A stretch of 64,000 nt of DNA from JADCRZ01 sp037718865 (GTDB taxonomy: Bacteria; Bacteroidota; Bacteroidia; Chitinophagales; Chitinophagaceae): NCBI GenBank assembly GCA_037718865.1, contig JBBJMP010000025.1, forward strand, positions 1-64,000, written 5' to 3'. How positions within the stretch are numbered: the first letter of the stretch is position 1; the number at the start of each line of letters is the position of its first letter. The notes under the pieces were generated by a model that was given only the letters and a program-made list of their open reading frames with translations, searched no databases and was not told where the DNA came from. Position numbers and translations under genes: made by a program. This document shows, one piece after another, positions 10,410-18,444 of this stretch.

Positions 10410-10901
10410 TTATTTTTTCCTGCTGAATACAATAAAATCGGTTGCGGGAATCTTTTGCACATCCAACTGCCTGAGTATGCTCACCAGTTGTCCGCGGTGA
10501 TAAGTGCCGTGATTAAATACATGTAATAACATCTGGTAGACTGGTTGTTTGAACTGCTCGCGTTTGGTGTTCTGATAGTGAAAAACGTGATCCAAAGCAG
10601 GCTGGCTGGCAGCAGTTACCCAAGATTCCCACAATCTGGCCTGATTTAAAACTTCGTTAGCAACATCCCCGGTAGTTCCTTTGAAATGTGTACCGGGTGA
10701 TGTGACCACCTCCTGCAACTTCATCCGTTGCCACCAGATGTTTTCAGCGTCCCACATATGCATAAGCGTTGCATGTAACGATGGGAAGCTGCTTGGAACT
10801 TCTTTTACCTGCCATTCTACCGGCAATTCCAGGATGCAGTTGATCAGGCGTTGGCTGGCCCAAATGTTATAAGACGCATATTGACGTAAAATTTCTTTCA
10901 C
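10410..10901 (-). CDS. DinB/YfiT-like putative metal-dependent protein
   Basis: 163 residues with the DinB four-helix pattern. The probable metal-binding histidines are His48 (THLM-type helix, HATLMHMWDAENIWW) and the H-x3-H pair His131/His135 (NHGTYHRGQL). Family members bind a divalent metal; most have no proven substrate, and some act as thiol S-transferases with bacillithiol or mycothiol. The name DinB refers to the Bacillus DNA-damage-induced protein and not to polymerase IV. It is transcribed alone, upstream of the THUMP gene with an 86-bp gap. Confidence 0.85.
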   Translation of the reverse strand: MKEILRQYASYNIWASQRLINCILELPVEWQVKEVPSSFPSLHATLMHMWDAENIWWQRMKLQEVVTSPGTHFKGTTGDVANEVLNQARLWESWVTAASQPALDHVFHYQNTKREQFKQPVYQMLLHVFNHGTYHRGQLVSILRQLDVQKIPATDFIVFSRKK

Positions 10902-10980
10902 TGGTTATGATTATCCTTCAAATGTAATATGGATTGTACAAAGTCACGCCACTTTCATTTGGCTCAGACTGGTTCTTTGC

Positions 10981-11030
10981 AGTGTCTGGCCCCAAGGGGT
11001 GGCCTGACTGGTTCAAATCAACTATTTTTG
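10981..11030 (+). promoter_or_regulatory. GC-rich hairpin and -7 box upstream of the PLP enzyme
   Basis: TATTTTTG at 11023-11030 fits the Bacteroidota -7 box (TAnnTTTG) and lies 22 bp before the ATG at 11052. Just upstream, 10987-11005 forms a short GC-rich palindrome (GGCC...GGCC around CCCAAGGGG). No good -33 TTTG was found. The hairpin is upstream of the presumed transcription start, so it cannot be a leader riboswitch; an operator is possible. Confidence 0.3.
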
Positions 11031-11051
11031 ACGTTCAGCTAAAAGATAAAC

Positions 11052-12278
11052 ATGAAAAAAAATTTTCCATTGACAGGATTTAGTTCCCTGGCCGTTCATT
11101 CAGGGCATGAAGAAGACCCTTTGTATTCACACCTCACTCCCATATACGCTAGTTCTACATTTACTTTCGATACTGCAGATCAGGGCATGTTGCGTTTCGA
11201 CAACAAAGAACCTGGTTATATTTATACAAGATGGGGCAATCCAAACTTTACGGAAGCAGAAGAAAAGATCTGCGCTTTCGAATCGTTCGGATTAACCGAA
11301 GCAAACGGATCGCCGCTTGCATTAAAGGCCCTGCTGCATGCAAGCGGACAGGCAGCCATGACCACCATGCTGCTTGGTAATTTGAAAGCGGGCGATCAGG
11401 TCTTATCACATTATTCGCTGTATGGCGGAAGCCACGAGTTTTTACACCGCGTACTGCCACCACTGAATATCGAGCCCGTAATCGTTGACCTTCGTAATCT
11501 GGGCCTGGCGGAAGATACCATCAAAAAAAATCCGGGTATCCGCTGGATGCACCTGGAAACTCCCGCAAACCCAACCGTTCAATGTGTCGACCTGGGAGAG
11601 CTAACTACGATGGCTAAACGATACAACCTGATGGTGTCCGTAGATAATACGTTTGCTACACCTTATTTGCAGCAACCTTTCAGGTATGGAGCGGACTATG
11701 TTTTTCATTCAACTACTAAATTTCTAAATGGTCATGGCACGGCAATCGGGGGCGTTTTGATAGGAAAGGATATTCAGAAAATGCAAACCACCATACTTAA
11801 ATGGTACCGGCTGCTGGGAGGTAATGCCAATCCATTTGATGCCTTCCTGCTGATCAATGGCCTGAAAACCCTGGAGCTTCGCATGGAACGCCATTGCCAT
11901 AACGCCATGGAAGCGGCCCATTTTTTAGAAGCACACCCGGCCATTGAGAAAGTGAATTATACCGGGCTTTCTTCTCATCCCGATTTTTATACATCGGCCA
12001 AACAGATGCGTCATCCCGGGCCAATGATGAGTATTGAAGTGAAGGGAGGTTTAACCGCCGGAAAAAAATTTATTGATAAGTTGCAGATGTGCACCAGGGC
12101 AGTCTCCCTGGGAACAGCCGATACCCTTGTTTCTCATCCGGCCAGCATGACACATTATGGCGTGCCGAAGGAAGAAAGAGAGATCTTTGGAATTACCGAC
12201 GGGCTTATCCGTATGAGTATAGGCATTGAGAACATTCAGGATATTTTGAGTGATCTGAACCAGGCATTGGAAGAGTAG
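11052..12278 (+). CDS. Cys/Met-metabolism PLP enzyme (cystathionine gamma-synthase/lyase family)
   Basis: 408 residues, full length for fold-type I transsulfuration enzymes. Visible family marks are YTRWGNPNFTEAEE near residue 58-71, the cofactor stretch VSVDNTFATPYLQQP near 195-209, and the Schiff-base lysine Lys223 in HSTTKFLNGHGT. The family catalyses gamma-replacement or elimination on O-acyl-homoserine, cystathionine or methionine. The exact activity (gamma-synthase, sulfhydrylase, or methionine gamma-lyase) is not decidable here. The insertion around residues 78-96 (GLTEANGSPLALKAL) is longer than in many members. No methionine-biosynthesis partner is adjacent. Confidence 0.85.
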   Translation: MKKNFPLTGFSSLAVHSGHEEDPLYSHLTPIYASSTFTFDTADQGMLRFDNKEPGYIYTRWGNPNFTEAEEKICAFESFGLTEANGSPLALKALLHASGQAAMTTMLLGNLKAGDQVLSHYSLYGGSHEFLHRVLPPLNIEPVIVDLRNLGLAEDTIKKNPGIRWMHLETPANPTVQCVDLGELTTMAKRYNLMVSVDNTFATPYLQQPFRYGADYVFHSTTKFLNGHGTAIGGVLIGKDIQKMQTTILKWYRLLGGNANPFDAFLLINGLKTLELRMERHCHNAMEAAHFLEAHPAIEKVNYTGLSSHPDFYTSAKQMRHPGPMMSIEVKGGLTAGKKFIDKLQMCTRAVSLGTADTLVSHPASMTHYGVPKEEREIFGITDGLIRMSIGIENIQDILSDLNQALEE

Positions 12279-12376
12279 TTCAAGATTCAAGGTTTAAAGT
12301 TTAAGGTTCTTTCAGGCAGATCATCCTTTTGTCCTTAAACTTAACCTTAAAACTTTAACCTTAAACCTTAAACGTC
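12279..12376. repeat. TTTAAGGTTTAAAG intergenic inverted repeat
   Basis: Several copies of TTTAAGG and GGTTTAAAG words fill 12284-12310, and their complements (AACCTTAAAAC, ACCTTAAACC) fill 12345-12376, so the block can fold into a long AT-rich hairpin. The same family occurs at 16962-17058. It separates the PLP enzyme from the acetyltransferase gene. It could act as a bidirectional terminator; no mobility gene is attached. Confidence 0.75.
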
Positions 12377-12389
12377 AAACCTCAATCAC

Positions 12390-12839
12390 ATGAACATACA
12401 AATCAGGGACGCCGTGAAAGCCGATTGTCCGCGTCTGCTTGAACTGGTACAGGAACTGGCGACATATGAAAAAGCGCCGAATGAAGTAACAGTTAGTTTA
12501 TCGCATTTCCAGGACAGTGGTTTTGGTGACAAACCGGTATGGTGGGCTCTTGTTGCCGAATCGGATGGCACTGTAGAAGGCTTTGCGTTATATTATATCA
12601 GGTTTTCCACCTGGAAAGGCCGGCGCATGTATCTGGAAGACCTACTGGTTACGGAGAAGATGCGTGGTAAAGGAATAGGAAAATTATTATTTAACCGGCT
12701 AATTGAAGAAGCAAAAATTTTGCAACTGAATGGAATTGCCTGGCAGGTGCTGGAATGGAACCAACCGGCTATTCAATTTTACAAAAAGTACAATGCCAGC
12801 TTTGATGCGGAATGGGTGAATTGCAGTATTAGGGTGTGA
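12390..12839 (+). CDS. GNAT family N-acetyltransferase
   Basis: 149 residues. The acetyl-CoA pyrophosphate-binding motif is VTEKMRGKGIGKLLFNRL near 88-105, preceded by the strand MYLEDLLV and followed by WQVLEWNQPAIQFYKKYNA, the usual motif B region. The overall pattern resembles diamine (spermidine/spermine) acetyltransferase-like and thialysine acetyltransferase-like members. The acceptor substrate is unknown. It is convergent with fabD. Confidence 0.88.
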   Translation: MNIQIRDAVKADCPRLLELVQELATYEKAPNEVTVSLSHFQDSGFGDKPVWWALVAESDGTVEGFALYYIRFSTWKGRRMYLEDLLVTEKMRGKGIGKLLFNRLIEEAKILQLNGIAWQVLEWNQPAIQFYKKYNASFDAEWVNCSIRV

Positions 12840-12855
12840 GAGGTAGATCCGCACA

Positions 12856-13746
12856 TCAACCCACCCCTTCCACCATCATGGTCTTATTGATTTTAAGAAC
12901 GAGTCCTTGCAATACCTTCCCGGGACCAACTTCGGTGAATTTGGTTGCACCATCAGCTATCATGGATTCCACACTTTGCGTCCATCTAACGGGACAGGTT
13001 AGCTGATTGATGAGATTTTGCTTTATCTCTTCCCGGTCAAATACGGCTCGTGCCACCACATTCTGGTAAACATGACTGGTAGATTGGTGAAAATTGGTTT
13101 TTTCAATAGCCCTGCTTAATTCTTCTTTGGCGGGTTCCATTAAAGGTGAATGAAAAGCACCTCCTACCGGAAGCACCAGTGCACGTTTGGCTCCTGCGGC
13201 CTTCATGCGTTCACAGGCTATGTCAATACCTTTTACTGAACCGGAAATCACCAGTTGACCAGGACAATTATAATTAGCCGGAACGACAATTTCGGCGGTA
13301 TCCAGCTGCACTTCAGAACAGATGGCTTCCACTTTGGCATCTTCCAATCCCAGGACGGCAGCCATTGCAGATGGGTTGATCTCACAGGCCTGTTGCATAG
13401 CGTTGGCACGGATGGATACCAGTTGCAGAGCGTTATCAAACGACAGGGTTCCGTTAGCCGTCAGTGCAGAGAACTCTCCCAGTGAGTGGCCTGCAACCAT
13501 GTCGGGACGGGCATGTTCGATTCGTTTATATGCAATCACGGAATGTAAAAAGACCGCCGGCTGGGTTACACTCGTCTGCCTGAGTTCGTCCTCCGAACCG
13601 GAAACCATAATGTCTGAAATACGAAATCCCAATATTTCGTTGGCTTGTTCGAGTAGTTTCTTTCCGAAAGCATTGTTTTCATAGTGATCTTTCCCCATTC
13701 CCGGAAATTGCGAACCCTGTCCGGGAAATACAAATGCATGCTTCAT
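12856..13746 (-). CDS. fabD: Malonyl-CoA:ACP transacylase (FabD)
   Basis: 296 residues from the ATG at 13746, which begins MKHAFVFPGQGSQFPG; an in-frame ATG at 13776 would add ten residues not usual for the family. The oxyanion motif GQGSQ, the nucleophile Ser88 in GHSLGEF, and the catalytic histidine in GAFHSPLM are all present. The enzyme loads malonyl groups on ACP for fatty acid elongation. It is the last gene of the minus-strand run queD-queD-folE-fabD, with 90 bp after folE, so its link to that operon is uncertain. Confidence 0.94.
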   Translation of the reverse strand: MKHAFVFPGQGSQFPGMGKDHYENNAFGKKLLEQANEILGFRISDIMVSGSEDELRQTSVTQPAVFLHSVIAYKRIEHARPDMVAGHSLGEFSALTANGTLSFDNALQLVSIRANAMQQACEINPSAMAAVLGLEDAKVEAICSEVQLDTAEIVVPANYNCPGQLVISGSVKGIDIACERMKAAGAKRALVLPVGGAFHSPLMEPAKEELSRAIEKTNFHQSTSHVYQNVVARAVFDREEIKQNLINQLTCPVRWTQSVESMIADGATKFTEVGPGKVLQGLVLKINKTMMVEGVG

Positions 13747-13836
13747 ATCAATAAGGCGTTTAGCAGTAAAAAACAATTGGTTTATCTGAAGGTCCGTTGA
13801 ACGTACAAATAAACCAATAAACCGATAAATAAATTA

Positions 13837-14433
13837 TCAATGTAACCGGGAGCCAATCAGATTAATGAATTCGCTTCGTGTTTCGTTTTTTTCAAATTCT
13901 CCCCAAAAAGCAGAAGTGGTGGTTACCGAGTTCTGCTTTTGTACCCCGCGCATCATCATGCATAGATGCGATGCTTCTATAACTACTGCAACCCCCAGGG
14001 GTGTCAGTGTTTCTTTAATGGCCGTCATGACCTGGGTGGTCAGCCTTTCCTGAACCTGTAAACGCCGGCTGTATACATCGACGACCCTGGCTATCTTACT
14101 CAACCCGGTAATATAACCGTTTGGAATATAGGCCACATGCGCTTTGCCATAGAATGGAAGCATATGGTGTTCGCACATACTGTATAATTCTATATCCTTC
14201 ACAATGATCATTTCACTTACCTCTTCATGAAATTTAGCTGAATTTAAAATAGCGTAAGCATCCAACTGATATCCATGGGTAAGATATTGCATGGCTTTGG
14301 CGATACGTTCCGGGGTTTTTAATAAGCCTTCCCTGGAAGGATCTTCACCCAGCAAGTTTATAGATTCCCGGTAATTTTTTATCAGCCCGGATGTTACCTT
14401 GTCATCGAACTGTTCAACTTTTTTATACGCCAT
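13837..14433 (-). CDS. folE: GTP cyclohydrolase I (FolE)
   Basis: 198 residues, normal length. The zinc and active-site motifs are intact: MCEHHMLPFYGKAHVAYIP near 98-116 and SHLCMMMRGVQKQNS near 165-179. It converts GTP to 7,8-dihydroneopterin triphosphate, the entry point for folate, queuosine and pterin cofactors. It is 43 bp downstream of the first queD/PTPS gene on the same strand, which fits feeding both dihydroneopterin-using enzymes. Confidence 0.96.
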   Translation of the reverse strand: MAYKKVEQFDDKVTSGLIKNYRESINLLGEDPSREGLLKTPERIAKAMQYLTHGYQLDAYAILNSAKFHEEVSEMIIVKDIELYSMCEHHMLPFYGKAHVAYIPNGYITGLSKIARVVDVYSRRLQVQERLTTQVMTAIKETLTPLGVAVVIEASHLCMMMRGVQKQNSVTTTSAFWGEFEKNETRSEFINLIGSRLH

Positions 14434-14476
14434 ATTAGGGGTTTATATGTACGGCATTCAATTTCCAACTAACGAA

Positions 14477-14893
14477 TCACTCTGCGGGATACTCCACGAA
14501 ATTTCGTTCTGTCTCGTACAACCTTACCTGCAATTCCAGGTTTGGATCAATTTTATTTTTAAGCAAATGATAAATGACCACCACAATATTTTCAGCCGTC
14601 GGATTCAATTCTTTAAACTCCTGCGTATCAAGATTCAGATTTTTATGATCAAATCTCGCCAGCACATTTTCTTTAATTAAATCCGACAACACTTTAAGGT
14701 CAATTACAAATCCTGTTAAAGGGTCCGGCACTCCCGTCACTCTTACAATCAGCTCATAATTATGTCCATGAAAATTGGCATAATTGCATTTGCCAAACAC
14801 CTCTGCATTTTTATTCAGATCCCAGGCAGGATTATTTAACCGGTGTGCCGCATTAAAATGCTCTTTTCTGTAAACGGCTACTTTCGTATTCAT
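14477..14893 (-). CDS. queD: 6-carboxy/6-pyruvoyl-tetrahydropterin synthase, copy 1
   Basis: 138 residues. The family core is clear: zinc-ligand histidines in HFNAAHRL and HGHNYEL, the catalytic cysteine in FGKCNYANFHGHNY, and the C-terminal acidic motif in RLYETERNFVEY. QueD uses dihydroneopterin triphosphate from FolE to make 6-carboxytetrahydropterin for 7-deazaguanine (queuosine) synthesis; the homologous PTPS makes the tetrahydrobiopterin precursor. Which of the two activities this copy has is not certain. It is followed by folE and preceded by a second paralogue. Confidence 0.88.
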   Translation of the reverse strand: MNTKVAVYRKEHFNAAHRLNNPAWDLNKNAEVFGKCNYANFHGHNYELIVRVTGVPDPLTGFVIDLKVLSDLIKENVLARFDHKNLNLDTQEFKELNPTAENIVVVIYHLLKNKIDPNLELQVRLYETERNFVEYPAE

Positions 14894-15010
14894 ATCAATT
14901 AATAATTAAACTTCTGCTCCTGTCTTACCTGCTATTTCTTTTAAAACATTCAATGTAAACCATGACCGGCTATTGTTAACAGGCATCCCTTGCGTTTGTT
15001 CGGGAAGCTC

Positions 15011-15421
15011 TTAATCGCCGTAGTATTCAACATAAATCCTGGCCGTTTCATATAATTTTATGCAGTGTAACATAACACCGTCCGGCAGTAAGGGAGCCAG
15101 TTGATCCCAGATTCCTTTAGCCAGGTTTTCTGTTGAACAAATTTTTCCTGCTAAAAAGGCCACATCCATATTCAGGTTTTTATGATCAAGCAGGTCAAGT
15201 ACCTGGTCGTTGATGATCTCGCTTAGTTTTTTTGCGTCAAACAAAAATCCCGTATTCTTATCTATCTCCCCTTTAACCGTTACATACAATTCGTAGTTAT
15301 GGCCGTGCCAGTTCTCATTGGCACATTTACCGAAAACCATTTCATTCTTTTCATAAGTCCATTGAGGATTATAAAGCCGGTGTGCAGCGTTAAAATGTTC
15401 CACCCGGGTCAGGTACACCAT
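15011..15421 (-). CDS. 6-carboxy/6-pyruvoyl-tetrahydropterin synthase, copy 2
   Basis: 136 residues from the ATG at 15421 (MVYLTRVEHFNAAHRL). An in-frame ATG at 15442 would add seven residues but overlaps a perfect -7 box (CAAAGGTA on the plus strand, 15440-15447), so the inner start is preferred. It has HFNAAHRL, FGKCANENWHGHNYEL and a KLYETARIYVEYYG tail, the same zinc, cysteine and glutamate set as copy 1, but clearly diverged. It stands 117 bp upstream of copy 1. The pair may divide queuosine and tetrahydropterin synthesis, which is inference. Confidence 0.87.
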   Translation of the reverse strand: MVYLTRVEHFNAAHRLYNPQWTYEKNEMVFGKCANENWHGHNYELYVTVKGEIDKNTGFLFDAKKLSEIINDQVLDLLDHKNLNMDVAFLAGKICSTENLAKGIWDQLAPLLPDGVMLHCIKLYETARIYVEYYGD

Positions 15422-15439
15422 GGTTTTTTTGAATTTTGG

Positions 15440-15447
15440 CAAAGGTA
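15440..15447 (-). promoter_or_regulatory. -7 promoter box of the queD-folE run
   Basis: On the minus strand the sequence reads TACCTTTG followed by C, a full match to the Bacteroidota -7 consensus TAnnTTTG. A CAAA word at 15461-15464 could be the -33 element but is only 13 bp away. Transcription would start near 15433, which fits translation from the ATG at 15421. Confidence 0.45.
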
Positions 15448-15506
15448 ATGTTTACCACTACAAAGCCAATAGCCAATCTTAACTGCAATATTCCTGATAT
15501 TTGTGT

Positions 15507-16169
15507 ATGTACATTTTATTGGTAGCCGCCACTGCGATGGAAATCCGGGATACCGTGGGTTATTTAATCCGACATGAATACAAGCTTAAGCATCATGAAC
15601 TGGCCGTATTAACATCAGGAGTAGGGCCCGTTTTAACCACCTATTCTTTAGTTTCAGCCATTCGACATCGTCGTCCAGATTATATCATACAGGCAGGCAT
15701 TGCCGGAAGCTTTTCAAGCGAACTACTGCCGGGAAAAACGGTTATAATACAGGAAGAAATATTTGGAGATATCGGTGTTCTTGAAAATGGCGATTTCAAA
15801 GATGCTTTTGACCTCCGCCTTGCAGAGCCATCCGCTCATCCTTTTACAGACAGGCGGCTGGTTAATCCTTACATTACAGACTGGCTTAAATACCGCATTC
15901 CCGTGGCCAATGGCATAACAGTAAATGAAATAACAACCAGTCCCGCCCGAATAAACCTGCTGAAGCAGAAATACAATGTCCAAACAGAATCAATGGAAGG
16001 AGCCGCTTTTCATTATGTTTGCCTGTCAGAAATGATTCCGTTCATCCAGTTCAGATCCATTTCAAACCTTGTAGGCGAAAGAAATAAAAATAATTGGAAG
16101 CTATCTGAGGCTGTGCAGGTGCTGAACAACAACCTGATCAACATTTTACATCAACTATCAAATGCATGA
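15507..16169 (+). CDS. mqnB: Futalosine hydrolase (MqnB)
   Basis: 220 residues from the ATG at 15507; a TTG two codons earlier is also in frame. The nucleosidase fold of the MTA/SAH family is recognisable: LLVAATAMEI at the start, AGIAGSF near 65, and the purine/ribose-binding stretch TESMEGAAFHYVC near 160-172 with the expected glutamates. MqnB removes hypoxanthine from futalosine in menaquinone biosynthesis. Its stop overlaps the start of mqnD by 4 bp, which strongly supports the assignment. Confidence 0.92.
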   Translation: MYILLVAATAMEIRDTVGYLIRHEYKLKHHELAVLTSGVGPVLTTYSLVSAIRHRRPDYIIQAGIAGSFSSELLPGKTVIIQEEIFGDIGVLENGDFKDAFDLRLAEPSAHPFTDRRLVNPYITDWLKYRIPVANGITVNEITTSPARINLLKQKYNVQTESMEGAAFHYVCLSEMIPFIQFRSISNLVGERNKNNWKLSEAVQVLNNNLINILHQLSNA

Positions 16170-16966
16170 CGTTAACCCTGGGCTTTTCACCTTGTCCGAA
16201 TGATACCTTTATTTTTGATGCCCTGGTTAACCATAAAATTGACACGGAAGGGCTGCAGTTTACAGCTGTGCTGGAAGACGTGCAGACGCTGAATGAATGG
16301 GCGATCAAGGGCAAACTGGATGTTACTAAAATAAGTTATGGCGTATTACCGCTGGTGTTGAACAGGTATAACCTTATGGATGCCGGAGGAGCTTTGGGCA
16401 AAGGCGTGGGGCCTCTGCTGATCGCTAAAAGAAATATTCCCTCAGCCGAAATACATGAGGCCAGCGTAGCCATCCCCGGTAGAAACACAACCGCGAACCT
16501 CTTATTCAGCCTGGCTTTTCCTGGTGCAGTCCAAAAAAAATTCATGCTCTTTTCAGAAATAGAGCATGCCGTGCTGGAGGGGATAGTGGATGCGGGTGTC
16601 ATCATACATGAGAACCGTTTTACTTACCAGGACAAGGGCCTGATAAAACTGATGGACCTTGGAGAATTTTGGGAACAGGAAACCGGCTCCCCCATTCCGC
16701 TGGGTGGTATAATCATGCGAAATGAACACGACACCGTTTTACAAAATAAAGTAGATGCGTTGATCCGGAAAAGCCTTGAATTCGCCTTAAGCCAGTATCC
16801 GTTTATCTCCGACTATGTAAAACAACATTCTCAGCAGCTGGATGAGGTTGTCATGCGCCAACATATTGACCTTTATGTAAATAATTATTCCCTTGGGCTG
16901 GGAGAAGAAGGGAGAGCGGCGATCGATCGTTTACTTCAAGTGTATAACGATACAAAACAAGTTTAA
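16166..16966 (+). CDS. mqnD: 1,4-dihydroxy-6-naphthoate synthase (MqnD)
   Basis: 266 residues. The N-terminal LTLGFSPCPNDTFIFDALV and the segment DVTKISYGVLPLV are hallmarks of the MqnA/MqnD periplasmic-binding-like fold, and EQETGSPIPLGGII near 168-181 is MqnD-like. MqnD converts cyclic dehypoxanthine futalosine to 1,4-dihydroxy-6-naphthoate. It overlaps mqnB by 4 bp. Its TAA stop is built from the first unit of the downstream TTTAAGG repeat. Confidence 0.94.
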   Translation: MTLTLGFSPCPNDTFIFDALVNHKIDTEGLQFTAVLEDVQTLNEWAIKGKLDVTKISYGVLPLVLNRYNLMDAGGALGKGVGPLLIAKRNIPSAEIHEASVAIPGRNTTANLLFSLAFPGAVQKKFMLFSEIEHAVLEGIVDAGVIIHENRFTYQDKGLIKLMDLGEFWEQETGSPIPLGGIIMRNEHDTVLQNKVDALIRKSLEFALSQYPFISDYVKQHSQQLDEVVMRQHIDLYVNNYSLGLGEEGRAAIDRLLQVYNDTKQV

Positions 16967-17058
16967 GGTTTAAAGTCTAAGGTTTAAGGTTTTGACCATA
17001 TCCTGATGAATAGACTGATCAATTGGTGTAACAACTTTAAACTTTAAACCTTAAACTA
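16962..17058. repeat. TTTAAGGTTTAAAG intergenic inverted repeat, second copy
   Basis: GTTTAAGGTTTAAAGTC at 16961-16977 and complements (CTTTAAAC, CTTTAAACCTTAAAC) at 17035-17057 form an imperfect hairpin related to the 12.3-kb block. It sits between the converging mqnD and photolyase genes, so a bidirectional terminator role is plausible. Confidence 0.7.
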
Positions 17059-17062
17059 CTAT

Positions 17063-18379
17063 TTACACCCGCAACGCATTCACCGCCTTCCCAAACACCT
17101 GCAGGCATCTTTTGCGGGCAAAATCATGTTCGACCATAGGAGCCGGATAAGAGAAATCTTCAAATCCGGGAACCCATTTGCGTAAATATTTTCCTTCCGG
17201 ATCGAATTTTTTCGCCTGCAGCGTTGGGTTAAAAATCCTGAAAAACGGAGCAGCATCACAACCGCTTCCGCATGCCCACTGCCAGCCGCCATTGTTGGAA
17301 GCCAGATCGAAGTCAAGCAGCTTTTGTGCAAAGTATGCTTCTCCCCATCGCCAGTCAATCAGCAGGTGTTTAGTCAGGAAGGAGGCCACAACCATGCGTA
17401 CACGATTATGCATAAAACCGGTTTCGTTTAACTCGTGGATGCCTGCGTCAACCATTGGATAGCCGGTATTTCCCTCGCACCAGGTTTGAAATTCCGCTTC
17501 ATTGTTTCTCCATTCAATATTGTCGTATTCCGGTTTGAACGCCTTGCTCTCCCCTATCCTGGGAAAGTTCCATAAAACCATCTGGTAGAAATCGCGCCAT
17601 ATCAATTCATTCAGAAACGTGGCACTGAGCTTACGGCTTCTCCTTGCGAGGTCTCGAATGCTTACCGTGCCGAAGCGAAGGTGGACACCCAACCGGGACG
17701 TACCTTCGCTTCCGGGAAAGTTCCGGTTATCGCCATACTTAAAGATAATTTCTTCCACAAGGTCCTTTGAAGGATACGGCATTTCCACCAAATGAAAACC
17801 CATGGACGTTAACGAAGGAAGAGGAAGCGCAGGTTGCCGGTAGAATTGGGAGAAATACTTTTCGGTAGGATAAGACTGTATATAAAAGTCGTTCAATTTT
17901 GCAAGCCATTGCCGGGAGTATGGTGTAAATACGCTGTACGCACTGCCATTTTCCTTCATCACTTCCTTTTTATCAAAAATCACCTGGTCTTTATAAGTAT
18001 CAAAGGATACACCCGTTGCCCTGAGGAGGTTGAAAATGCCCTCGTCTCTTTGTTTAGCGTAAGGCTCATAATCGTGGTTGGTATAAACGCCGTTCACCTG
18101 GTACTTTTGAAGCAAGTCCCTGAAAACATCTAACGGATAGCCGTAGTATACTTCCAATGAAGATCCCATTTTTACCAGTTGCAGTTGCAGTTCTGAAACG
18201 GCAGCGTGAATAAATTCCACCCTGCGGTCGTCTTTGACCTCGATGTCGTCAAGGATATACTTATCGAAGATAAAAATGGGAACCACCGGATGGCCGCTTT
18301 TCAGGGCATGGTATAACCCTGCATTATCCTGCAACCGGAGATCCCGCCTGAACCAGAATATACTAATTGGTTGTTGCAT
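17063..18379 (-). CDS. Deoxyribodipyrimidine photolyase (class I)
   Basis: 438 residues from the ATG at 18379 (MQQPISIFWFRRDLRLQDN); an upstream in-frame ATG at 18421 adds 14 residues outside the family start. The N-terminal antenna-binding alpha/beta domain covers about 1-130. The FAD-binding helical domain carries RLGVHLRFGTVSIRDLA near 255, ELIWRDFYQMVLW near 285, and the family signature WQWACGSGCDAAPFFRIFNP near 374-393. It repairs UV cyclobutane dimers using light. It lies 65 bp downstream of the class IV aminotransferase. Confidence 0.93.
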   Translation of the reverse strand: MQQPISIFWFRRDLRLQDNAGLYHALKSGHPVVPIFIFDKYILDDIEVKDDRRVEFIHAAVSELQLQLVKMGSSLEVYYGYPLDVFRDLLQKYQVNGVYTNHDYEPYAKQRDEGIFNLLRATGVSFDTYKDQVIFDKKEVMKENGSAYSVFTPYSRQWLAKLNDFYIQSYPTEKYFSQFYRQPALPLPSLTSMGFHLVEMPYPSKDLVEEIIFKYGDNRNFPGSEGTSRLGVHLRFGTVSIRDLARRSRKLSATFLNELIWRDFYQMVLWNFPRIGESKAFKPEYDNIEWRNNEAEFQTWCEGNTGYPMVDAGIHELNETGFMHNRVRMVVASFLTKHLLIDWRWGEAYFAQKLLDFDLASNNGGWQWACGSGCDAAPFFRIFNPTLQAKKFDPEGKYLRKWVPGFEDFSYPAPMVEHDFARKRCLQVFGKAVNALRV

Positions 18380-18444
18380 ACTTGGCTGCATGCAAGTGGC
18401 ATGCTTAACCAATTTAAACATATTCTGCGTAAAAAGGTTGATTG

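Noticed and set aside
10902..11022. SAM-type riboswitch before the transsulfuration-family gene
   Set aside because: The GC-rich hairpin lies upstream of the -7 box and would not be in the transcript; no SAM-riboswitch core was recognised.
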